Shown here piece by piece: positions 48,801 through 62,324 of a DNA stretch of 64,000 nt. Source of the stretch: Daphnia pulex (lineage: Eukaryota > Arthropoda > Branchiopoda > Diplostraca > Daphniidae); the NCBI RefSeq assembly GCF_021134715.1, contig NC_060025.1:3410001-3474000 (forward strand). The letters run 5' to 3'. Position numbers and translations under genes: made by a program. The notes under the pieces are model-generated. The model saw only the letters and a program-made list of their open reading frames with translations. It was not told the DNA's origin and ran no database searches. How positions within the stretch are numbered: the stretch's first letter is position 1; every line of letters begins with the position of its first letter.

Positions 48801-49517
48801 CAACGCTGTTGAGAGTCGGTCGATAGTCCATTAGACGATTGCGACGTTTTGTCCAGTTCGATTCGTACCCCCATTTCGATTGACGGGCATTATTACAAGC
48901 TGGGCGGATTTCTCTATAAATATACCCAACAACTTCCAGAAATAGCTTCTTCTACTGCGACCGACAGATGAATTTCTCTCCTGAAGTGTTAACAATCAAA
49001 GATGAAAATGGCCAAGAGACTCACCGGTTTTGCCAAAGGACCAGCGGCCCCTGTAGGCGGAATAAATGGCCATCGGGTGGATGAGACACGAGATGAAGTC
49101 ACAGGCCGTCAAGTTGATGATGAACACATTGGCCGGCGTCCTCAGCCTCTTGAATCTGCCCTTAACAAAATTGTCGTTAATGAGAACTGAAACAATTGAG
49201 AATTAATGAGCGCCTGGGGTCGGGTGGGCTGACCTGGAGAAAACGTAGAGGATCATGGCGTTGGCGATCAATCCGAAGACGACGACCAGAGTTAAGACGA
49301 TGCTCATGGTCACGTAGACCTCCCGCGGGACCGAGCCCTGCTCCAGCCATTGGCGCTGCTCGGCCGTCCACAGCGAGTCGTCCCACTCGTCCCAGTCGAC
49401 AGCCGAAACGGGAGTCTCAGGATCGCTCCGGTTGTGATGGTTGACGTTATTGTCTTGAAGGTGGCGGGCGGTCAGACTGCGGTTCATCACGACCATCGAC
49501 CATAATGACGAAGCCAT
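45805..49517 (-). CDS. Arthropsin-like opsin, gene B (5 exons, 733 aa)
   Basis: Paralogue of the opsins at 529-4095 and 56610-62324. Exons are 49234-49517, 49025-49155, 48274-48428, 46731-47616 and 45805-46550; GT-AG throughout, phases 2, 1, 0, 1, total 2202 nt. The ATG at 49517 was chosen by alignment; another in-frame ATG lies at 49556. Landmarks: WDEWDDSLWTAEQR in the N-terminus, Cys140/Cys223, Tyr143 (site 113), ERY, Glu217 in EPEGV, Lys354 in FLAKTA, DPLLY instead of NPxxY, then HPQFR. TM3 begins NLYATCIGFLG where the others have NLYGMGVAFFG, and intracellular loop 2 ends RCQAQK in place of RRQAQ. The tail of roughly 350 residues holds a Gly/Asn/His/Ser-rich part and RRSSEPDL. It is the most diverged of the three. 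Intron 1 is only 78 nt; intron 3 carries a CTG repeat. Spectral class cannot be read from sequence. Confidence 0.88.
48076..48096. repeat. CTG/CAG trinucleotide repeat
   Basis: Seven GCT units inside intron 3 of opsin gene B. Confidence 0.9.
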
Positions 49518-52500
49518 GTGCAGCTGGACGGGGAAATCAAACAAAAAAATAAACAAAACAAATCCGCATATTTATAGATGACGGCTCGTTTGAAATCAGG
49601 TGACAAGTGAATGAATGACCCTCATTTGAATTTGCCGGGCTTTTACTCCGCTGTCAAGGCTGTCCGCCTGTCAAAGTCCAAGGATGCTCATGACCGTAAA
49701 TCTCCTTACACTCTTACAGCAGTTTGCCAAACGTTTATTTAAGGCTATCTCTATCTTTTTTCCCCCCTTTTACAACCAGGAAATGAATTGTAATAAACTT
49801 GAATTTCTAAAATTTAGTTATATACCCCTCATTTAAACCGAATTGACTATCATAGCTCGGAAAAAAAATCGACTTACATTTTTGGAGATTGGAGAAATTC
49901 ACATGTTGTTGTCCAGCTGGAATTAAAATGACGGCCGGTTGAGTTGGAGCGAATAACTGCTGATGGCTGGACAATCAATGGACACTGACGTCGACACTAT
50001 TTTGTTTTCTTTTCAATTGCTGAACGGACCATCCACAAAGTCGAAAAGTTCCTTCTTTCTTCCTTTCTTTCCTGGCCGATAATACGGAAACAAATGACTG
50101 TGCTTGCCCGGCCGTCAGTTGGGTGTCTGCCCGATTCTCACAACTTTTTCAAGGGCATATTTTTCCCTTTTTTTTTTTTTTTGTTTTGTTTTTATTTAAG
50201 GAGGTCCAGCACCTGGAGGCGATGCCAAAGAAGCAGAAGAAGAAGAAGTTGGTCCAACTTTTTTTTTTTCTTTTTTCGCACGGCACTTTCAATAATAAAT
50301 CAAAAGGTGAACAAGTGGCCGCCCGGTGGCGTGTGTGAGAGATCCCGCCGTCGCCGTCAGCCGTCCAAATGAGACACGCCGACTGGAAGAGATGAAGCTT
50401 TTATATGCAATAGAGACTTGCCCGTCTGTGTGTCTTCCAGCCTATTACACGGGGACGAGGAGAAGAGAAGAGCGATAGAAACAGTCGCTTGAGCGGTCGA
50501 CCGTACACACAAGCCCAAGAACAACGCGCACATGCGCGTCGGGCCATTCTCGTCTCCCGCGGGATTCCGCGTAGACTCTGTGACATTCTTATTCACAATT
50601 GCCCGGGAGAAAAACCAACTGCCAGCACATGCAGCAGGGCCGTCTAATGTGTGTACACCCGACTGTGCTGAGACTGCTGGGGGTCCTGCGTGTAATAGAC
50701 AAATGTCATGGATATGATATCTGGAAAAATAAGTCAGCTGAAATGTTAGTTCGGCTGATGAGATTCATTGGAGAGGCTTGGCTGAGTTTTCCTTGGGATA
50801 AAAACAAAAAATGAGAGGAGGGGGGATGAAACGTGAGACGGCCAGCCGAGTTGATCGACGTGTGAATCATCAAGTTGTTGGGTCTTTTATTTTGACTCTT
50901 ATTCTTTATTCTCTCGTTATTATACTAATAACTGGCACGGCTCGGGTAACACACAATTGGCCTGTTGGCTAGTTGACACTTGTTTATACCCCAGGTGGCC
51001 AGGTATATCTACAAACTAAAGAGAAACGTCTCGCAGACTCTCGCTGGACACAAGAGCAACCCGCGGACGGGCCGGCGAGAAGAAGTTGGTGATTATAACT
51101 CAGTTAGATCGACTTACCCCTTGTCCACTAATAACTACTACACCAAGTAAAGAAGAGAAGAAAAGCAGGTGACTAATACAGTTGAAGATCTACTAAAGAA
51201 ACATCAGCAGGGTTAAGATTTGTAATGAAGGTGATATAATAAACAAACAAGGTGGTAATTAGGCCATCTAGGTTTTGGTGCACTCACCAATTTAGGACAA
51301 TTACCAGCTCATTACCGAAATTGAAAGAGATGCGCGCAGAGATGCGCGACGTTATGGCATTACCTCGACGGTATTATACCCTGACTAATGTTATTACCCT
51401 GATTAATAACATATTAGACGAGAACGTACTCAAATGAGATAACGCAATAATTCCTAGCTCAAGATGTAATCTGGGATTTTAATTTTGGGGGTTTATCTTC
51501 CCTTAAATATTTTGGTAATATTCCTTCATTAGGTCCGCTGGAGCCCTCGTGATGTGCGACGAGATTAGCGATGAATGATTGAGCTGGGCATATTCAAAAT
51601 CATCCATCATTGGTGCGGGAGTTCGTGGAACACGCCCGTTTAGTCTATTTATGAGCGACTTTTTCCCGTGTTATTACCTATACAGCCTCATGCATATACA
51701 ACAACACCAACGGATGAAAGTCTGTCGCCAACTTGCATGAAATAAATAACTCGACACACAGCGCGTTCTACCATTAATGAGCTCTATGTATATGCATCCA
51801 AGTCGCGACGCATACGAGTTTTTTTTTTTGATGGAGGGTTAACAGCTGCAACCGGCCTGCAACCGACGCGTGTCAATATCAAATTACAGGTTGCAAGTGC
51901 TGACTTTGACGTTGTAATATTCTCCAGACCTTTTTTTTGTATGTATTTATATATATAACATATCAGCTCCTCCTCTTTTTTTGTCATAAGGTAGTAGACC
52001 CAATAAATCGTTTGATTCAAAAATATAAAGTGCCTTGTAGGCTATTTTGATATTTGTCGAAATTTCCAGCTCATTTCGTCTGATGCTGTTCATATAAAAA
52101 AGTCGAATCTATTAAGAGACAACAGGAGGGCGTACATAGTAACCAAAAAACGACTCCATAGGCCGGTGTATTTGATTTTGAGCTTCGCGGATACTGTATC
52201 CGCTGAATGAATGCAATCGGCCGGCCGGAACTGCTGACGAGACACACAGGCGTAATATGTATATATCCCTCATCCGGGTTCCCATCTCTTCTTCAGCGTT
52301 GGGAACAATTTTTTTCTATGCAAATAAAGCCAGGATCGCAGCCATTATGTCGCTGCCTCTCTCTATAGACAAACAAACATGGATGAATTCAACTCGCTGC
52401 TGCCTCTCGAACGACGAAGACACACATCTATCATGATCCTTATAATATATGTCGCTTTCAAAAGTATACAGCTATGCAGCTATATAGCGCTCGCGACGAC

Positions 52501-55500
52501 TGTAATCGTCAGTCAAGTGATTGCAATAGGCCAATATGAGCACGTGCCAATGTGTATAGACGTAGGATCATTTCTTTTGTCTACAGTCACGCACATGTAC
52601 GTACATCAGCGAGCGTCAGCCTCAGCAGCATCCGGCATTGGTTTTCACTTGTGCGATGACGTCTGTGACTCTATACTGCTGCCATGTAGACGGCCGGGCC
52701 GATTCACGTGTCGATGGCATGTGAGAGGGTGATGGTGGGCCACCAGCCAACCAGGGGGATCAAACCGCCGCTACGATTTCGACAGACAATTTAAAATGTC
52801 GCCGTGAACGACGACGACGTCAGTAATTCGAACGTGGTGCAATCGAGAGGGATGAAACCTGTCTGAATGCTCGGCGTGTGAGCAATGCCTTACCGCTCCC
52901 ACCCGGCCAACCTGCGTGATGCGGATATTATTATATCGTCGATCAGGGCAACTACTTGTAGAAATTCCCAACAGCAACTCCCACCACCACCGCCACCCGG
53001 CAGCGCATCCAAAGTCGAAAAGTATAAGATCGGGGCAGGAGCGTGTCGTGCAACGTGTCTTTTGCCGACTGCGTCATCGGCTTTTACCGGTTGCTGTTCC
53101 TACACACGCGCCTTTATCAAATTCTAATTCAATTACGACATCCGCGCGCACCTGACAACCCGGTGTAGGGGCTGCAGGAGTGAGTGAATGTGAGTGAGTG
53201 AATGAGAGTCGCATCCTGAATCCTAATCAAACATTTCCGCCACACACTCGGTGCTGCTGGAAGCGGGAAATTTTGAAATGTTGGACACTTGGACGGCTCT
53301 CTTTTTATATAATTGCATCAGGCCACTTACGAAAACACTTACACGTGTACACTTACACTTACGAAAACGATATTTCGTCTGTAATAATTGAATCTATTTC
53401 GACGGATGAAGCAATATCGTAGAGCCTGTGGGAGTCTCCAAAACTTCGTCACTGCAAAAAGCCTTCCTGGATTGTATGACATTGCGCAAGTGACTAGAAA
53501 TGTATAAACGGCCATCGACATGTTGAAGGAATTTAATTCGAAGCGTCTTTTAAAATTGCGGATGTGAAACGAATCTTATCAAACAGCCAGGGAGGATGAC
53601 AACTCAAACGTCGGGTGAGCAGCAACAGCGGGTTGCTGCTGTGTGTTCCCGGGGAACGTGTTTACGCCTGTGTCTCTCATTTCTTCTTCTGCCGGCAGTT
53701 CTCTGGTAAAAGGCACAGAGCAGATGCGCTTGATGGATTCACCGAGACAACGAACCTGTAACAAGCATCGTCTCTCCGCTCCCGTGTGCTGTTATACATC
53801 CCTTTTCAGCCGCCATTTTGTTATATTCTATCCTATCGTTCAAATCATAATCATAATAATATTTATGACAATATCGTCTTCTGTATAGATATACCCAGTG
53901 ACACCGTAGATACCCCGGGTCATCCATTGATTGGTCTCTCGATGGAGGTTCAAACAATGCCACATTTATTCAATTCGTTCAAAAAGAAATGAGATTTCCG
54001 ACAGCAATAAATCAAAACTGATTTTTGCATAGATGATTGCCTATCCTGCCCAGGAGGCGTACGACGATTGATAATCCCCCCACCCCTCAAACAAAAAAAA
54101 AGGGAAAAGGAGGAGGAATAAATAAGGGCGTGATCAGTTGAAAACAGCATCGGGAACGAGATGGATCAAGATAGATAACGAGACGACTTCTTCCTTTTTT
54201 CTTCGTCTCTGTGTATGCTTTTGAGATGTCTAGGGCGCTTACACAGGAAACGTGAACGTAAAGATGATTGAATAATAGAAGAGCAGAAAAGACTTTTGGG
54301 TTCGTTAATACTGTATACACACAGTGTCTCTTCTTTGTCTGGTTTTGTTCTAATATCCTTTTGTGCTGCACGTCGCTATCCTACGTAGTGGCCGTGCAAC
54401 ATAGTATACGTTAGACCCAAAAGCCGCAGCATGTAGTAGTATATGATACACAGTAGATAGATTCACGCTAAATAATCTATTCGATCCCATCTTCCTTATT
54501 CTTGCTGGCTGTGTGTAATCTTCCTTGTACATAATATAACCAACGATGAGCTGGAAAACATCTCGGCATATACAACGTCGTCTTCCTTTTTCCTTTCCTT
54601 TACCCTTGTTGTATATGCTATATCGATCGAGCCGTGATCGATCATTTGCCATAAAGGATCTCGCTCTCTATATACGTGACTGAGGAAATAGATCAGGATC
54701 GCGACAGCCGACACAGCAGCATCCAGAAAGAAGAATAAAAGACAATGAAAATATAGTCGATGTGGATATTTATACAGATATACTACTGGTGCACAGCTAT
54801 TATATGACGATGGGCGTGTAATTGATTCAGACGTGTGTGTGTGTGTCGATAATATCGAATGCAGTTATATAGATCTGAATAAATCAAACCAATAAATAGT
54901 TAATAGGTATGGTTTCTCTATATTTATGTGGATGACGTTGGCACCTGGGCTGTTAATAGCCGTAGGCTGGAAGAAGACCTCCAAAGGAACTGCTATATTT
55001 AGAAGCCGAAGGTCTTTATTTTTATTTCATTTTTATTTTTTAATAAATAAATAATAGCAATAATATGCCTAACGTAATAACAAAATAAGGTTACAAGATG
55101 CGACAAGATGAAAAAGTCGGCGTGGAAATTCTAAGTAAGAGCGGCATGTAGGCTTCGCTGGGATATATGGTAGATTGTGACGAATATAGCCCGCCCGCCG
55201 CCGCCGTGCTATAATGAATCTGCATGCGCGCATTTTTCTTATTATCCAAAAAGGGGCCTATATTACGTCTAGACTGTACACACGGCACATAAATAAAAGA
55301 AGAGCCAATATATTTACATCATTTCGATCTCGTATCATACACACCACATACGCCTAATAGATCAAAGCGATTGGATATATCACGGTCTGGGATTGAGGAA
55401 AGTCGACTTTGTGTCTATACTTTTCGCCATTATATTACACGGCGGTTTTCATTCCGCAATGTCATCAGCGACGGCGATGACGTCAATCGAATCCACCCTA

Positions 55501-56609
55501 ATACATTGGGTGCCTACCTTTAATCAGGCGAAACCGCAATTTGATTTATTCATCACGTAAATTGGGTACATTGGGTTGTATGCAATATGTCGTCGTTTAC
55601 AAACCGAAATATTATCATTTATCCGCATTTATCGTGATGAACGGGGGACAAATATCAAAAAATAAAAAAGAGTGCCGACATCTGACGGGCAGCAGCCTTG
55701 ATTGCGTCACAAAAGCCATCTGTTGGCCTTCGCACCAGACGGGCCTTTTAATCCGATTTGAAAGAAACATCATCGCGTAAAGGTATGTATTAATTATAGA
55801 ATGAATCAGGTTTCGTTTTATTGAAGTAGATAACCAATAACGATCTGTACATGTAGAAACACACAGCCAAGAGGGAAAAAACAAAACAAAAAAAGAACTA
55901 GACATCATCACTGGTATAATATATCAAATGAATAATAGAATTCCCTTCATTATTATTAACAGCCTGTTAAATATTTTAGATAATTTATAAGATCACTTCG
56001 GTTAGATTCCCAACACTTTTTTTTTGAATAGTTGCCATCTTTCTTCATCGATATTACATAATCACCAAGGACCCGTTCAACAATTTGGAAAATACAGACG
56101 ACGCTAAATTGATATTGAAGCGAATATAACGACGGTTAGGTATAGAATATTTCTGATTGTATATAATGAAAGAATTGGCCTATAACAATTTTATATACAG
56201 ATTTCATTGAAATGTGCAGGCAAATGAATTGTTTGTAGATGGCATAATCATAATATCATTCGGGCTGTGCTGCCATCAGCCTCCCCTGTTTTTGTGTTCG
56301 TCAACTTTTGATTCCTCATAATAGAATTTGAAAAAAAAACAAAAACAAAATCAATCAATTTGTTAAATACGTGATCAAATGTCAGTTGAGCTCTCCATTT
56401 GGGCGACTATATAACATTTAGAATCGATTTTACACAGCAGGTGGGAATCAAACGGGATCGATTTGAATGGAATTGTACTATAGCGGTATATATAGGATAG
56501 GGTGTGTGCGTTTGGTTGTATTTGACAGGATCAGCAGGATCGTATTGGAAGAATAGATTTAAAAAAACAAAAAAAAAAAACAAGAGAGGAATTGGAATCT
56601 TTTTCTCAT
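49518..56609. other. 7.1-kb intergenic region between opsins C and B
   Basis: Holds the promoter side of opsin B (49518 onward) and the 3' side of opsin C. I looked on both strands and found no exon with a recognisable motif or consistent splicing. There are T runs (50171-50182, 50260-50269), a GT run at about 54834-54847, and several short palindromes. Base composition is less AT-rich than the 5-20 kb region, and no obvious transposon ends were seen. Confidence 0.5.
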
Positions 56610-59600
56610 TCAAGGACTATTGAGTGAGCAGGATAAGGAATCACGGCCGCTGACCATGCAGGCCCTCCAATGTCCTGGCCGGCCGCCGTTATTCTCAACC
56701 GCCGGAGCCGCCGCTGCCGGCCCTTGAACTTTGACCAGGGTGACGGTCTGACTTAGCGGGAGATAGGCGCACTCGCAACACTCGATGTGGATGGCCGGCG
56801 ACGCCGAGTAGCGTCGCTTCGGCTGCGACTGCGACTGGAACTGATGAGTCGACAAACTGTTGGATCCGTTAGTCGACGGCTGATGGCCGGCCGACAGGGA
56901 AGCAGATGACGGCCGCCGATGGCTGCCCAGGCTCGACGTCGTGCTGTTGGATCTCGGCTTGTCCAGATGCTGGATCTTCTCGCTCAGACGAGCGTTGATG
57001 GCCTGGAAGCGATCGACCGACTGGACCGTCATCGACAACTTCCGGCCCACCAGTGGCGTCACCGGACTTTGATTGCCTCCGGCTAGCTGCTGCTGCTGCT
57101 GGGCCGCTGGGTCATCGCCCGTCGTCAGTAAAAGGATCGGATATTCGGAAAATCCTTTGGCGGCCGGATCACCGCCATTGCCCCACGAGCTGAACAGGAG
57201 GTTGCCGGCGCTGCGGAAGAAAATGCTGCGGATGTATTCGTTCCTTTTGCGTCGATACTCTTCCCAGCTGAGGTTGGGGGCGTTCGGGATAATACGGACG
57301 GAACAGCGCATGAGATCCGGCTCGGAATATCTCCTCTGCTTCTCTTTTGGGAGTTTCGCTCCACCGCCGCTGTTTTTATCCGGCGGCGGCGGTGGGCGAG
57401 CGGAAGTGTTGTTGCCGCCGCCGCTGCTGCTGCCCATGGATAAAAGTTGTATCATCCGCTCCCGTTTGGCGGCCCTCTGCAGTTTGCCGGCGGTGGTTTG
57501 TTGCTGGCGGAACAAGTGGAATTCGCTCTCCTCCTGCAGCATCATCAGCCGGAGCGATGAGGAATTGGCGATGGAAACTTCCTCGGCCGCCGACAGCGAC
57601 TGGTGCTGGTAGCGGCCAGCCGATCCGCCGCTGCCCTTGCGCCGGATGCTCTTACCGCTGCCCGGAATGTTGAGGCTGCGCTTGCTCATGCACGACTTCC
57701 GCAGGCTCTCACCTAAATTGCATCAACGACAAGAGAATAACAAGACGAGCACAGGAATTGAATTAGTCCGGTCGTCACAGCGTTGGCGGGTTAGGGTGAT
57801 TGAGTCTAGAGACGCGCGGCCGGAATTTCGATTGACCGTCAAATGCCAAATCTGTAAATTGGTGTGGTATGCGCAGAGAGAGAGAGATAGAGAGATAAAT
57901 GGATGTGTATACTTTTGCGAAGTTGCTGGATGTTTCCGGCCGTGTCCGGATGAATGGGAAACCGGAAATTGCTGCTCGGTTGCTGACTCATGGCCAGCGA
58001 AGTGGAAGGATCGTTGGCCGACAACTTTCTCGACGCTGTTTCTTTGTTGCTGGCCCGGATGCTGCGACTTAACGACGAGAACACAACGTTGGAGCTGGCC
58101 CGCGGCGAGTGGCAATTCCGGGTGGCCGGGCGCCGCATCACAATCATCGTCGTATTGTTAGGCCCGGCACGGGCGCCGCCGTTGGCGCTGCTGTCCACGC
58201 TGTGCTGACGCAGGATCTGGCGGACGGAAGAGCGGAACTGCGGGTGCGAGAATCCGTAAACCAAAGGATCGAAGACGATGGCCGTTTTGGCCAGGAAGGC
58301 CGGGATGGCCGTGGCCATGGGCGACAGTTTCTTGGGCTGGCCATCTTCGTCGACCGGGCCGAACTGGCCGATGAGACTGACGATGGCGTAAGGTGTCCAG
58401 GCCGTGTAGCAGAGCATGGCCAGCGACAAAATTATCAGCGCCGTCCGGACGTCCGTCTGCCTCCGCCTTTTGCGGAATGAGACGGTCGTCTTGCTAAACG
58501 ACGCCCGTCCGTCGCTGGTCATAATTAACCGAGTCATCTCCCTGGAAGAGCGGACGATAAACCGGAAAATGGCGACGTAACAGAAGGTCAAGACGGAGAC
58601 GGGCAGGACGAAGCCGAAGAAGAGGAGGTAGAAGTAGTAGAGCCGATTGGAGGTCGTCCGTGAGGTATAATCCCAGGAGCAGGTGACTAGAACTCCTTCC
58701 GGCAGGTAAGTCGACCAGCCGAAGAGCAGAGGAGGAGAGACCAGGGCGGCGCAATGGATCCAGATGGCCACGCAAGCCTTAATCATCGGATAATAAATTC
58801 AAATTAACTCACACTTTCCAGCGTAACTAAATAATCCATTTAAATGTAATGTAAGGGCTTTGTTCTAAACTAACCTAACCCAACCTATAACCTTCCAGCT
58901 GATATTGATATAATTTAATCCATTTTGGTTCCGCTAATAGCGTCTGGATGAAATTGGCGCTGCAAGGATCGATCCTGCCTCCTAATGGGAGCTTAAATTC
59001 CCATATCGCTTATTATCGATCTCCCAATTTTTTTTTCTTTCCGCACCATGTATGATGATATTATATAAATATAGCTTGGATGGTATATAGACTAGATATT
59101 AGATAGAGACTGCAGGGTTGACATCTGTTTAAGCCTCACGTTAAACATGTACGACAAAACGTCAACTAGGTAAAACCCCGAAATTGTTGAGACCCGTTTC
59201 CCGGACAGGCAGAGTTCCCCATCTATAATGCGATAAATATATCTCCCCATCTATAATGGGGAGAGAATATAAGACGGCACCCACACTGCTACACTGCTGT
59301 TTACTTTCATCCGTCGGATAATAACACCACAATACACCGAGGCAGCACAGCACACCGATTTATTTATTGTTTTTTTTTTTATTCAATCCCGGCCGTATAC
59401 GTGCGATCGCAAATATGTACTCCCGCAGTAGTTCTCTATATCTCTCTATATCAATCCGCGATGATTGCGCAACAGCAACGGTTGTCATGACTCTACGGCG
59501 TCTCGTCAAAAAAAAAAAAAGATCCTCCCTTCATTCAGCCTTTTTTCCTTCCACTTTTGTTCCCTTCAGTCGTAAAACCCACCGGAGTGAACGGCACATT

Positions 59601-62324
59601 TATTCTCGCAGCGACACGAAAATGAGCTAGCCGAGCAACTGGAATATATTATAAGCGACTCTTATAAAACGGGTAAATGTTGATTTGCGTGACTCATCTC
59701 CTGCTGGCAGACAGAATCAACTCTACCGGCACTGCAAAGTCGGACTCATGCACACAATTGACGCCTGGCAGCAAGTTATTATGTAACGCGAGTGGGCGTC
59801 ATTCTAGGAAGTTATGCAAACTTTTGACAGCGCAGAGTCATGTGGGCATCACTCTGCGGGGGTCGTCAATTACACTTGAATTATATGACAGGAAAATAAA
59901 AATTTCACCCTTTGCGCTTGTCGACGAGTTATCCGCCACTTGGCGACGACCGGCCGGCAACTGCTGGACGTGATGACGATGTAGCGCTCGCAGGCGATGG
60001 CCGACAAAGTCACGATGCTGTTGAGTCCGAAAAAGGCGACGCCCATTCCGTACAAGTTGCAACCTAATATGAAAATGAAAAATTGAAAAAAACAAAAAAC
60101 AAAAATGGCGGGAGATTTAAATCACTTTCGCTTGTTTGGTCAGAGGATAGGCTATTTGTTTGGTTTTTTTATGTCCCTCGGTCGTGATCGATATTCTATA
60201 GAGAATGGCAACTTTTTCGATGGGATAATAAGAGCATCGGTGATGGGAGGTTGACGAGCTTTCACCAAAGATACAAAGACGAGAGACAGTCAGCAGAGCT
60301 CTATCGATCCTTAGAGCGACGGGAATCTTTCTTTTTTCTATATAGCTGCTGCGTGCTGTGTGGTGTGAACAATTCGCACATAGTTCCGCTCCTTGCTGTT
60401 GCGGGGAGAAACATTTTCCAGTGGCAACCAAACATGACACAGTAGGGGGGAGAGGAGGATCCTTGGCTGTCGTCGTCAAGATGGGGGGACAGTGCCGGGA
60501 CACAATAGCGACACGATTGTGGACAAAAGGATCGAGAGGGCCACCCGCAAATGATAATGAAGAAGCTGGGAAAGTTCTTGATTCAGCTTGTTCTCTATTC
60601 GCTCGCGATTATCATCGAGGGAGAGAGAATGAAACAAACAAGGAAGCCAGAAGAGAGAGAGAAGAGAAAGAGACTCTCGAGGAAAAGAGAAAGTGCTGCT
60701 CTATCACGTTGAAAAACCGCACGAGAAGAAGAAAAAGAAATTCATCCCCCGACGACGTTCTTTATACACACAACACACATCATCCGAAATCGATATGATA
60801 TATGTAGGCCTTTATCTATGGGTTACAATATGCAAGAGAGAGAAGATGCTCAACTTGACAATCGATTGATATGGTCCCTCCCGTCTTCTCCCGAAATCCC
60901 ACAAATCGAAACGGCGCCCAGTGGGATCGGTTATTATGTCAAGCTCTTCTCTCTCTAGATATGGGATAAGCTGTCGACCGTAGGCATCAGCGACTCAACA
61001 TTGATATGGGGGGAAAAAAAGAAGAAAACAAATCTGTAGCATCGTATAAATATCTTATGTCGGCCAAAAGTCCAGCTATAGTATAGCATCTTACCAAACA
61101 GGAGCAAGTGCTTTGTGTCCTGCCGGGAATAATAATACGGACGATTCTTTTCATCATTTTTCCCAACTGCTGGGCCTTGCACGAACCAACAACACAACAA
61201 CAACGGGCGGGAGAGAGAGAGAGGAAGAGTTGTGGGGTGGGCTTTTGAGATCTTTCCAATTAGCGTTGGGGACGTTCTTTATATTCCCCGTCAAGGATGA
61301 AAGCAGCTCTTCACGGTTCGCTCTGTATTGCGACTGCTATTCATTACACGCCCGCGTCATGACGATAATAAAAGGCGAAAACAATCACCCAGTTTGGGGG
61401 CTGTTGTGTCACTATAAGGACTAGTTAAATAAGACATTTTGGGGATTAAGATTATTACGTTACCTGTTTGGCCGAAAGACCAGCGGCCCCTGAACGCCGA
61501 GTAGACGGCCAGTGGGTGGAGACAACAGGCGAAGAAATCGCAGATGGTCAAGTTGATGATGAACACGTTGGCCGGCGTCCTCAGTCGTTTGAACCTGTTT
61601 ATATTTATTTCAACAATTAAACTTGATACTCTGTGTTGGGAGTACTAGTATAGTACAAAAATAGCGAATGTATCGTCTAAGACGTCGAATAAGTAGTTCT
61701 CAAGTGTCTTTATCCCTACGGGATTTGATCCCGCGCTTTACTTTTTATTTCTCGTCTCTCCTTCCTGCAATCCCCCCCTACACTAGTTGTAGTGCCGGAG
61801 GGGCTTTTGAGAGAGAGAACTACAATGGGAACTTGTAATCCAGTGCAGAACAACAAGAGAGATCCGGTTGTGTGTGTATGTGTAGTGCGGGATATATAAC
61901 AGCAAAGTTTTTTGAGACTTAATGATGTGAAATCCGCAGCTGACATCTTTTTTTGATAGAAACGCCAAAAAAACAAACAAAAAACACAAAAAGAAAAACG
62001 GGAGAATAGCCAATTGCATTTGAGAAAATGAATGAAACGAAACGGCCAGCACCTGGAGAAGACGTAGAGGATGGTGGAATTGGCGGCGACGCCGAAGAGG
62101 ACGATCAGGGCCAGTAGGACACCCAGTGTGATGTGCACCTCCCGCGGTATGGCGCCACGTTCCAGCAGGCGCCGCTGCTCCGGCGTCCACAGCGACGCGT
62201 CCCAATCGTCCCAATCCAACGACACGACCGACGTCTCGTTATTAGCGCCCGAGGTGACATCGCCGTCGTCGACTTGCGTCCAGTTGAACCACATCCAAGG
62301 GTCGCCGTTCTCGCTATTGTTCAT
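56610..62324 (-). CDS. Arthropsin-like opsin, gene C (5 exons, 841 aa)
   Basis: Third opsin of the cluster, closest to gene A. Exons are 62053-62324, 61464-61594, 59909-60063, 57913-58777 and 56610-57712; GT-AG, phases 2, 1, 0, 1, total 2526 nt. ATG 62324 matches the paralogues; an in-frame ATG at 62387 would add 21 residues. Landmarks: DWDDWDASLWTPEQR, Cys136/Cys219, Tyr139 in NLYG (site 113), ERY, Glu213 in LPEGV, Lys350 in FLAKTA, DPLVY in place of NPxxY, HPQFR. The cytoplasmic tail, over 450 residues, is unusually long for an opsin and low in complexity: Gly/Ser blocks, PPPPP, a QQQQQ run, and RRYSEPDL. Introns 2 and 3 are 1.4 and 1.1 kb and contain nothing I recognise. Expected to be a membrane photoreceptor; which cells express it is unknown. 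Confidence 0.88.
58778..59908 (-). other. Intron 3 of opsin gene C
   Basis: GTGAAA donor at its 5' side and TTAAG acceptor at its 3' side. Contains a direct repeat of CCCATCTATAATG near 59219 and 59246. No coding content seen. Confidence 0.6.
60064..61463 (-). other. Intron 2 of opsin gene C
   Basis: 1400-nt intron with GTAACG donor and ATTAG acceptor. It has purine-rich GAGAGA stretches near 60640-60690 and no coding content that I recognise. Confidence 0.6.

Noticed and set aside
57073..57612. 179-codon + strand ORF opposite opsin C exon 5
   Set aside because: Antisense shadow of a compositionally biased exon. The minus frame carries the conserved RR-S-EP motif and correct splice phase.
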